Below are positions 56,482 to 64,000 of a stretch of 64,000 nt of DNA, piece by piece. The stretch spans positions 248,001 through 312,000 of the forward strand of contig MU008196.1 in the NCBI GenBank assembly GCA_010909165.1, written 5' to 3'. Source of the stretch: Anthoceros angustus. Its lineage: Eukaryota; Streptophyta; Anthocerotopsida; Anthocerotales; Anthocerotaceae. The position numbers and the translations under genes were made by a program. Position 1 is the first letter of the stretch. Each line of letters begins with the position of its first letter. A model generated the notes under the pieces. It saw only the letters and a program-made list of their open reading frames with translations, had not been told where the DNA came from and searched no databases.

Positions 56482-59400
56482 GGGACAGTTAGTCTAATCC
56501 TCCAAAGGTGCCACGCACTTCATTACCTAATCACAATAATCATGCTTTAGTTTTCACGTAAAACTTTAATTTTGAGATTCGAATTACCACTTCTTCTTAC
56601 TCTCATCATGATGATTTTCCTTGGATTCCTTTATCCACCCTCTCACTGTGCTTCCATTTCCATCATCCTCTGTTTCATATCCTCGCATATCCAACATCCT
56701 ATTTATTTCCGACATCATTCGGTTATTTGATATTTGGACATCAATCGAGAATATATCTAGGACATCATACTAGCTGTATATTTGGCCATTTCTTCGTGTA
56801 TTCAGCATCTCGCTAAGATATCTAAAGCACCACACGTGCTCGCCAAGATGGGCTTCCTTCGCAGAGGCCCTCCCGCTACTCATCACCTGCACAATTAGCC
56901 TTTACCGCTTATTTCTACAACATGGGGAGTCGGATCTTCTATTCTCCAGAGGGATCATCATTCTCGAGTCGAGAGGAGAGATAAACATGAATGGGCATAC
57001 ACGGACAGGATGGCGTATACCCGTGATGGCGGCGATGGGCGGAGTCTGCATCCTCTTGATAATTTTTGAGCAACTGATTGGCTCCTTTCATTCCCATCAG
57101 CTTCAGTTTGGTTCCATTGACCACTCCATCGAGCATCAGCATGGCTCCACCGACTGCAGGAATCTTTCCATCGACGATTTCTCCAATCATCTGCCTGCAT
57201 CACACTTCCGGACCAGCAATTTATAGCAGCACCATCATACAGCAGGGCGCCCTCCCAAATGGGAATCCTCTGGCTGCCCTTCTTCCTCACAGTGCGGTCG
57301 GAGGGGATGATTTCTTAGCAATTTCACGGTTGCAAGCAATTTGTAAGAGATTGGCACCGTGACTTTCGTGCGCTGCCGGCCAATCTTATGCCCATGCCAC
57401 CGCGCTGTGGGCGCGTGTAGGCAGCAGGCCGCGCGGGCTTGCCGCGGCGCCTCCATGCGCATTGCGCGTTCCTTACCCCTCGCAACCATGGCCAGTTGGA
57501 TGAATTCCCGCGGCGTTGGCTGAGGGGTGGAAGGCGGTTCCGTGAACCGCCTATAGTAGGAGTGCGTGCCATGCCCCTCGTCCATAGACCACCACCTCTC
57601 CATTCTCGTAGGCCGCCACCGCTCTACACTTGCTCCGCGTAGTGCACTCCCTCTGCATGGAGTGCTACCCCATGCTCCACTACCACCCTACACCTTGCTC
57701 GCGTAGGGTGCACCACCTAAACACTCTCCCAATTAGCTCCCATGTGACTTCCGTAAATATAATAAGTTGAAACACCTCACACAAAAGGCCCCATCTCAAC
57801 ATTGATCCACCCCTAGGAGGCTTGACTTTGGAGTTCTTACGCATTCCATTGTCCAACACACCCAATTAGCTTGTGCATAACGCTTAATATGAATTTGAGT
57901 TATCCCTAGTGAACTCCTCACGCCTCACAACATCTCGATCAACCTCCTTGCGCATTTCTCCTCGCGGCCACCACAACGGCCTCCCTTCACTTTGACTTGC
58001 ACCACTACAAATTCCGCCATGATGCACACCCATTGTGATCCTTCACCATGTTGCAGCCCACCCAACATCGCCTTCCTGTGGTTTGGCCACACCTCCATCT
58101 TGCAGCCCAGCTACAATTCAGCCGTGAGTGCTGCCACGGCCTTTCCTAGTTCAACACATGCCTATCATGCCATCCTCATCGTGACTCCAGAGCACTTCCA
58201 TGTGCCTCGACCGCCATGGCCCCCCTCTTGCAACCCTTGTGGCTGCTCACCCTCAACATGAGCTCCTCGCCTCCCATCCTTGCACCTGCTCCTCTCTGCA
58301 TGAGCTCCCAACCTAGAGCCCCAGCAGATCCTGCACAATTCCACCATTACGCACTTGGCCCATCTTCCCAAGAACCCTTGCACACATCTCTACCTAGCAG
58401 TCCTCCTTACTGCAAAATCTCAGCAATATGAGCCCATGTCTCACTTCTTCCACACGTGGCAAATTACTTTGCCTTCCCTCAAACTTGGTGGTGGTCCCCA
58501 ATAATCGTGCCTTTGCCTCTAAGCCTATCAACAGCTTGTGCAGCAACCTCAAGCTACTTCCTTGGCTTAATTGCCTTCACCCTCTACTCCTCATTCTCCA
58601 ACAAATTGCCTCAAGATCTTGACAATTCTCTTCCACTTCACTTCAATTCTCTCCGCTCGCTTCCTCCGCTCTTTTTGCTCTAGTTTGATCCTTTTGATCC
58701 AAAAAGTAGGAGTGCCTAAACTTTCATATTCCACATACTCCCCACCTCACTTGTTTGCATCCCCGCAAACAACCTACCATTGTAGATACTCCATCACCTT
58801 CCAGCCATTCATCCTAGTGACAAGTGGTGTCATGTTAGATTCTAGCTACACTTTCCCGTGAAAATACAAAACATCACTTCCTTGCAAACACAACCTCTCC
58901 ATCTCATGTCAGCATGTTGTGGAAGGACATCTTCCAAATTCCAAGACCTTAGAGCTCCTAAATGTGCCATGAATGCTCCCAAGCCTCCCACCAAATTTCC
59001 ACATAATCCTTCGGCAACTTCAAAAGCTTGCAATTCCTCTCTTCAAGGCTTTGGTCATCACTCCTTCCTCAAGATGTCCACTTCAATCCGCACCTCCTCA
59101 AATTCTTTCCAACTTCCTTCAAGTGACTCTCTCCCACCTCGCTTCCTCGCCTTCCATCTCCAATCTTCTCATATCAAGACAAAGCAAAGCCTCAAGATGC
59201 AACTTGAAGCAACCTCCTTGAGATAGCTCCTCCACTTGACTCCTCCTTGCAACATAGGCAACCCCATCTTGAGCACGGTACCAACCCGTCACATACAACA
59301 AGAACACTCCTGACAATAAATTGGAAGCACTCGCCTTCAATGGCCTTAGACATCTCCCAGCGAATAGCTACAACGCATCAATTACTTCCTCCTTGATGCC

Positions 59401-59892
59401 AAAGAAGCATCCGAGCCCTCCAAGCTCGAATTCAAGTTCCTCCTCTCAACCACACAACCAAGAAGGCAATGTACCTTGAGCATGTCCCCTACGGTGGGCC
59501 CCTCTTCCTCAAAGTAAAGCCCTCCATCACCTAGCCTCCATAAACTATCCATTGGTCAAGAGCACGACCTCCACTTCCTCCTAGACATCATCTTCCTCGA
59601 AATTTTGGCGTAAACCAACAACATCCGCCCACCTCAAGCTCTTTTCTAACTAACGCGCACGCATTAGCCCCGCTCTCATGATACGCTCTTAGCTCAGCCT
59701 CCAAATCCCTATCAAGACACATAAGCGGGGGAGTCCTCCAAAAATCCTTCCTCCAACAAACTCCTTCCTGCAACAAAACACCACTCTCCCTTCCCTGTTC
59801 GAGCATCAGACGTTCCTCCCCTCCTCTTCCAATGACGAGCTCGAGCTGGAACTCGAGGACCACCGAAGACTCCTCTTCTTGCAGAACAGACA
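56482..59892 (-). repeat. X body, U4 copy
   Basis: Inverted copy of 3389-6861, and left arm (55825-59892) of the second palindrome. No recognised domain. It stops abruptly at the fold-back point, so the X LTR-like block and GC core present in U1, U2 and U3 are absent here. Confidence 0.6.
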
Positions 59893-59937
59893 TGTCTGTT
59901 CTGCAAGAAGAGGAGTCTTCGGTGGTCCTCGAGTTCC
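59848..59937. repeat. Perfect 90-bp palindrome at the U4/U5 fold-back
   Basis: Centre between 59892 and 59893 within GAACAGACATGTCTGTTC, no spacer, 45 identical bases on each side. The first mismatch is at 59938. The central ACATGT is present at the homologous place in the non-folded copies (3386-3391, 30679-30684, 32729-32734). Confidence 0.95.
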
Positions 59938-62119
59938 GGCTCGAGCTTGTCATTGGAAGAGGAGGGAGGACGTCGATGCTCGAGCAGGGAAGGAGAGTGG
60001 TGTTTTGTTGCGGGAAGGAGTTTGTTGGAGGAAGGATTTGGAGGACTCCCGCTTATGTGTCTTGATAGGGATTTGGAGGTGAGCTAAGAGCGTATCATGA
60101 GAGCGGGGCTAATGCGTGCGCGTTAGTTAGAAAAGAGCTTGAGGTGGGCGGATGTTGTTGGTTTACGCCAAAATTTCGAGGAAGATGATGTCTAGGAGGA
60201 AGTGGAGGTCGTGCTCTTGACCAATGGATAGTTTATGGAGGCTAGGTGATGGAGGGCTTTACTTTGAGGAAGAGGGGCCCACCGTAGGGGACATGCTCAA
60301 GGTACATTGCCTTCTTGGTTGTGTGGTTGAGAGGAGGAACTTGAATTCGAGCTTGGAGGGCTCGGATGCTTCTTTGGCATCAAGGAGGAAGTAATTGATG
60401 CGTTGTAGCTATTCGCTGGGAGATGTCTAAGGCCATTGAAGGCGAGTGCTTCCAATTTATTGTCAGGAGTGTTCTTGTTGTATGTGACGGGTTGGTACCG
60501 TGCTCAAGATGGGGTTGCCTATGTTGCAAGGAGGAGTCAAGTGGAGGAGCTATCTCAAGGAGGTTGCTTCAAGTTGCATCTTGAGGCTTTGCTTTGTCTT
60601 GATATGAGAAGATTGGAGATGGAAGGCGAGGAAGCGAGGTGGGGAGAGAGTCACTTGAAGGAAGTTGGAAGAATTTGAGGAGGTGCGGATTGAAGTGGAC
60701 ATCTTGAGGAAGGAGTGATGACCAAAGCCTTGAAGAGAGGAATTGCAAGCTTTGAAGTTGCCGAAGGATTATGTGGAAATTTGGTGGGAGGCTTGGGAGC
60801 ATTCATGGCACATTTAGGAGCTCTAAGGTCTTGGAATTTGGAAGATGTCCTTCCACAACATGCTGACATGAGATGGAGAGGTTGTGTTTGCAAGGAAGTG
60901 ATGTTTTGTATTTTCACGGGAAAGTGTAGCTAGAATCTAACATGACACCACTTGTCACTAGGATGAATGGCTGGAAGGTGATGGAGTATCTACAATGGTA
61001 GGTTGTTTGCGGGGATGCAAACAAGTGAGGTGGGGAGTATGTGGAATATGAAAGTTTAGGCACTCCTACTTTTTGGATCAAAAGGATCAAACTAGAGCAA
61101 AAAGAGCGGAGGAAGCGAGCGGAGAGAATTGAAGTGAAGTGGAAGAGAATTGTCAAGATCTTGAGGCAATTTGTTGGAGAATGAGGAGTAGAGGGTGAAG
61201 GCAATTAAGCCAAGGAAGTAGCTTGAGGTTGCTGCACAAGCTGTTGATAGGCTTAGAGGCAAAGGCACGATTATTGGGGACCACCACCAAGTTTGAGGGG
61301 AAGGCAAAGTAATTTGCCACGTGTGGAAGAAGTGAGACATGGGCTCATATTGCTGAGATTTTGCAGTAAGGAGGACTGCTAGGTAGAGATGTGTGCAAGG
61401 GTTCTTGGGAAGATGGGCCAAGTGCGTAATGGTGGAATTGTGCAGGATCTGCTGGGGCTCTAGGTTGGGAGCTCATGCAGAGAGGAGCAGATCGGTGCAA
61501 GGATGGGAGGCGAGGAGCTCATGTTGAGGGTGAGCAGCCACAAGGGTTGCAAGAGGGGGGCCATGGCGGTCGAGGCACATGGAAGTGCTCTGGAGTCACG
61601 ATGAGGATGGCATGATAGGCATGTGTTGAACTAGGAAAGGCCGTGGCAGCACTCACGGCTGAATTGTAGCTGGCTGCAAGATGGAGGTGTGGCCAAACCA
61701 CAGGAAGGCGATGTTGGGTGGGCTGCAACATGGTGAAGGATCACAATGGGTGTGCATCATGGCGGAATTTGTAGTGGTGCAAGTCAAAGTGAAGGGAGGC
61801 CGTTGTGGTGGCCGCGAGGAGAAATGCGCAAGGAGGTTGATCGAGATGTTGTGAGGCGTGAGGAGTTCACTAGGGATAACTCAAATTCATATTAAGCGTT
61901 ATGCACAAGCTAATTGGGTGTGTTGGACAATGGAATGCGTAAGAACTCCAAAGTCAAGCCTCCTAGGGGTGGATCAATGTTGAGATGGGGCCTTTGTGTG
62001 AGGTGTTTCAACTTATTATATTTACGGAAGTCACATGGGAGCTAATTGGGAGAGTGTTTAGGTGGTGCACCCTACGCGAGCAAGGTGTAGGGTGGTAGTG
62101 GAGCATGGGGTAGCACTCC

Positions 62120-62887
62120 ATGCAGAGGGAGTGCACTACGCGGAGCAAGTGTAGAGCGGTGGCGGCCTACGAGAATGGAGAAGGTGTAGGGTGGTCTATG
62201 GACGTAGGGCATGGCACTCCCTACTATAGGCATGGCGGTTCACGGAACCGCCTTCCACCCCTCCGCGCCAACGCCGCGGGAATTCATCCAACGGCTATGG
62301 TTGCAGGGGGTAAGGAACGCGCAATGCGCGCATGGAGGCGCTCGCGGCAAGCCGCTGCCGCGGCCATTTTACACGCTGGCCACAAGGCCCAGTGCTGGTG
62401 GCATAAGATTGGCCGCCACACAAGACTTGAGGAGAGTGCAGCGGCCAATCTCTTACAAATTGCTTGCAACCAGGAAATTGCTAAGAAACTCCCCTCCGAC
62501 CGCAACTGGAGAAGGGCAGCCGGAGGTTCCCATTTGGAGGGCGCCGCCGATGATGGTGCCGCTATAAATTGGCCGGTCCCAAGTGTGATGCAGATGATTG
62601 GAGAAATCGCCGATGGAAAGATTCCTGCAGTCGGTGGAGCCATGCTGATGCTCGATGGAGTGGTCAATGGAACCAAACTGAAGCTGATGGGAATGAAAGG
62701 AGCCAATCAGTTGCTCAAAAATTATCAAGAGGATGCAGGACTCCGCCGCCATCGCCGGTGTATACGCCATCTGGTCCTGTGTGTATGCCCATTCATGTTT
62801 ATCTCTCCTCCTCAGACTCGGAGAATGATGATCCTACAGAGAATAGAAGATCCAGCTCCCCATGTTGTAGAAATAAGCAGACGATAA
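62120..62887 (+). CDS. Unassigned 255-codon frame in the U5 X body
   Basis: The longest non-GC-biased frame in the window. The central part reads VMQMIGEIADGKIPAVGGAM, LMLDGVVNGTKLKLMGMKGA and NQLLKNYQEDAG; the ends are Arg-rich and low in information. I recognise no domain, signal peptide or membrane segment. The U1 relative is frameshifted, and the U4 mirror (56939-57190) keeps only the central 83 codons. It could be a relic of a captured gene or of the X element's own protein, or chance. No ribosome-context or splice evidence. Confidence 0.2.
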   Translation: MQRECTTRSKCRAVAAYENGEGVGWSMDVGHGTPYYRHGGSRNRLPPLRANAAGIHPTAMVAGGKERAMRAWRRSRQAAAAAILHAGHKAQCWWHKIGRHTRLEESAAANLLQIACNQEIAKKLPSDRNWRRAAGGSHLEGAADDGAAINWPVPSVMQMIGEIADGKIPAVGGAMLMLDGVVNGTKLKLMGMKGANQLLKNYQEDAGLRRHRRCIRHLVLCVCPFMFISPPQTRRMMILQRIEDPAPHVVEISRR

Positions 62888-63039
62888 AGGCTAATTGTGA
62901 GGCACCAGTAGATGAAGCCGGGAGGGCCTACTGCGAAGGAAGCCCATCTTGGCAGGCACGTGTGGTGCGCAGAGATATCTTGGCAGATGCTGAATACACC
63001 GAAGAAATGGCCAAATATACAGCTAGTATGATGTCCTAG
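62569..63039 (+). CDS. Unassigned 156-codon frame overlapping the previous one
   Basis: A different frame from 62120-62887. Trp-rich start (DWRNRRWKDSCSRWSHADAR), a Ser/Asp/Glu stretch SSSDSENDDPTENRRSSS and an end RRDILADAEYTEEMAKYTAS. The C-terminal part has normal protein-like composition, so of the two overlapping frames this is the more plausible relic. Counterparts in U1 (6151-6438) and U4 (56958-57290) are shortened by frameshifts. No family recognised. Confidence 0.2.
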   Translation: MAGPKCDADDWRNRRWKDSCSRWSHADARWSGQWNQTEADGNERSQSVAQKLSRGCRTPPPSPVYTPSGPVCMPIHVYLSSSDSENDDPTENRRSSSPCCRNKQTIKANCEAPVDEAGRAYCEGSPSWQARVVRRDILADAEYTEEMAKYTASMMS

Positions 63040-63321
63040 ATATATTCTGATTGATGTCCAAATATCAGCAAATAACTGAATGATGTCGGAAATAAATAGG
63101 ATGTTGGATGTGCAGGATATGAACAGAGGATGATGGAAATGGAAGCACATGAGAGGGTGGATAAAGGGAATCCAAGGGAAAATCATCATGATGAGAGTAA
63201 GAAGAAGTGGTAATTCGAATCTCAAAATTAAAGTTTTACGTGAAAACTAAAGCATGATTATTGTGATTAGGTAATGAGAAGTGCGTGGGCACTGGAGGGA
63301 TTAGACTAGCTGTCCCTAAGA

Positions 63322-63607
63322 TGATGATAATCAATAGCTCTTAGGCAGAAGAGATACAATACAAATGAATTAATTAAAGAGTAAAGTACAAGCCTTTATA
63401 TAGGCTAAGTGGTTGAGGTGGTTAGGTAGTTATAACAATATGTTGTTGTAACCACCAAGTTGTTGTCACCACCAAGTTTTTGTAACTACTAACAACTAAC
63501 TACCTAAAGCAACTAAATAGATAACTACCTAATGCCCTAGAAAATAAATTAATGTTTAAGTGATGTGGACCTAATGAATAGTGCCCTAAACTAGATATAT
63601 TTCATCA
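63322..63607 (-). repeat. 3' LTR of copia copy 5
   Basis: TGATGAAATATATC (from 63607) to GATTATCATCA (63322). TATA box retained (about 63394-63405). A purine run GTGAGTGGGAG lies next to it. Confidence 0.92.
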
Positions 63608-63770
63608 CTCCCACTCACTATGAATGTAGGGGTGAACTCTAGCTTCAAAATGAGGTCTAAAACATCAATAGACTCCCACTTAATCTAAAGCTATTAGCTT
63701 AAAACCATAAACTAAAGCTAAAAAGGTGAAGATAATATACAAAACCTGTACAAAGTTTTTTCGTGCAGTG

Positions 63771-63861
63771 GTCCAACGGCGCTGGTACATAGAGCTCCAT
63801 CAAAACTCTGGAGTTAAGCGTCCGGTCCAACGGCGCTGGTACATAGAGCTCCATCAAAACT
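63771..63861 (-). repeat. Two-copy motif in the 3' UTR of copia copy 5
   Basis: GTACATAGAGCTCCATCAAA(ACT) at 63785-63807 and 63839-63861. The 54-base unit including GTCCAACGGCGCTG is duplicated exactly, unlike in copies 1 and 4. Confidence 0.85.
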
Positions 63862-64000
63862 CTGGAGTTAAGCGTCCCAAGCCCGGATCAGTATCGGGAT
63901 GGGGAACCTATATGTTTTGATAAATAAAAATCGGAGAAGCTGCTTATCCATCGAACCATCCCCTGCCACCCCATTGGTGGGTGCGAGGTGCACGGCCACC

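Larger units (their letters stand above)
31740..59892 (-). repeat. Right arm of the giant palindrome
   Basis: Inverted partner of 3389-31677, holding U3 and U4. It ends at 59892, where the sequence folds back a second time. Where it differs from the left arm the changes are mostly one-base homopolymer differences (for example the A run of GGCGCCAAAA near 45240 against 18150), plus larger indels outside 55.3 kb. Confidence 0.93.
59893..63316 (+). repeat. X body, U5 copy
   Basis: Same orientation as the U1 and U3 copies. It contains the 5620-5800-type tandem duplication at 62062-62230 and the longest frames seen in any X body, noted separately. Confidence 0.6.
59893..64000 (+). repeat. Right arm of the second palindrome (U5)
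   Basis: Inverted copy of 55825-59892 and direct relative of 3389-7540. It continues past the window end. Homopolymer and 1-3 base indels against its mirror are frequent: GGATTTGG against GGATTTTTGG, CTCCCG against CTCCCCCG near 60030. Confidence 0.93.
63317..64000 (-). mobile_element. Copia element copy 5, 3' end only (runs off the right edge)
   Basis: Target duplication TAAGA at 63317-63321, then the 3' LTR and 393 bases of 3' UTR on the minus strand. The 5' end lies outside the window; the array predicts it about 6.8 kb further on. Confidence 0.9.

Noticed and set aside
1-64000. tRNA, rRNA, telomeric repeat, Helitron or LINE signatures
   Set aside because: Looked for cloverleaf-type blocks, TTTAGGG runs, CTRR hairpin ends and poly-A tailed RT remnants; none could be supported by eye.

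Overview
This is a repeat-only stretch of what looks like a land-plant nuclear genome. No intact host gene, rRNA, tRNA or CRISPR array is visible. The plant assignment rests on degraded Ty1/copia gag-pol and its LTR style, and on primer-site-like motifs of the tRNA-Asp kind used by plant LTR elements. The species cannot be named from the sequence.

The dominant feature is architecture. A composite unit of about 14.5 kb is repeated in alternating orientation: U1 (about 1931-17107), U2 (17107-31708, inverted), U3 (31708-46260), U4 (46260-59892, inverted) and U5 (59893 to the window end). Each full unit holds an 'X' block (LTR-like promoter block plus about 3.5 kb of apparently non-coding body), a 7.4 kb copia element, a fragment of an older copia RNase H, and two copies of a 'Y' block (LTR-like) with an array of PBS-like repeats. 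U2/U3 form a giant palindrome around a 62-bp GC-rich spacer (31678-31739). Its arms run out through U1 and U4, about 28 kb each (3389-31677 against 31740-59892). A second palindrome with no spacer is centred at 59892/59893. An older, more diverged inverted repeat (U1 against U2) is centred near 17107.

The copia element is present four times in full (6867-14288 minus, 19882-27314 plus, 36086-43518 minus, 49111-56476 plus) and a fifth time in part (63322-64000 minus). Every copy has TG...CA LTRs of about 255-290 bp. Every visible outer junction carries the same 5-bp target duplication, TAAGA/TCTTA. The copies are therefore one insertion that was later multiplied by inverted duplication. gag, protease, integrase, RT and RNase H can all be recognised, but every copy is broken by frameshifts.

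Left edge, 1-1900: two fragments of other copia gag/protease genes and a short three-copy repeat. At 1931-2620 there is an extreme GC-rich low-complexity block, and the alternating array begins there. The regions work as a fossil record of nested insertion, inverted duplication and possible gene conversion, not as a set of co-operating genes. An assembly or fold-back artefact must be excluded, because parts of the arms look identical while other parts differ mainly by homopolymer-length and small indels.
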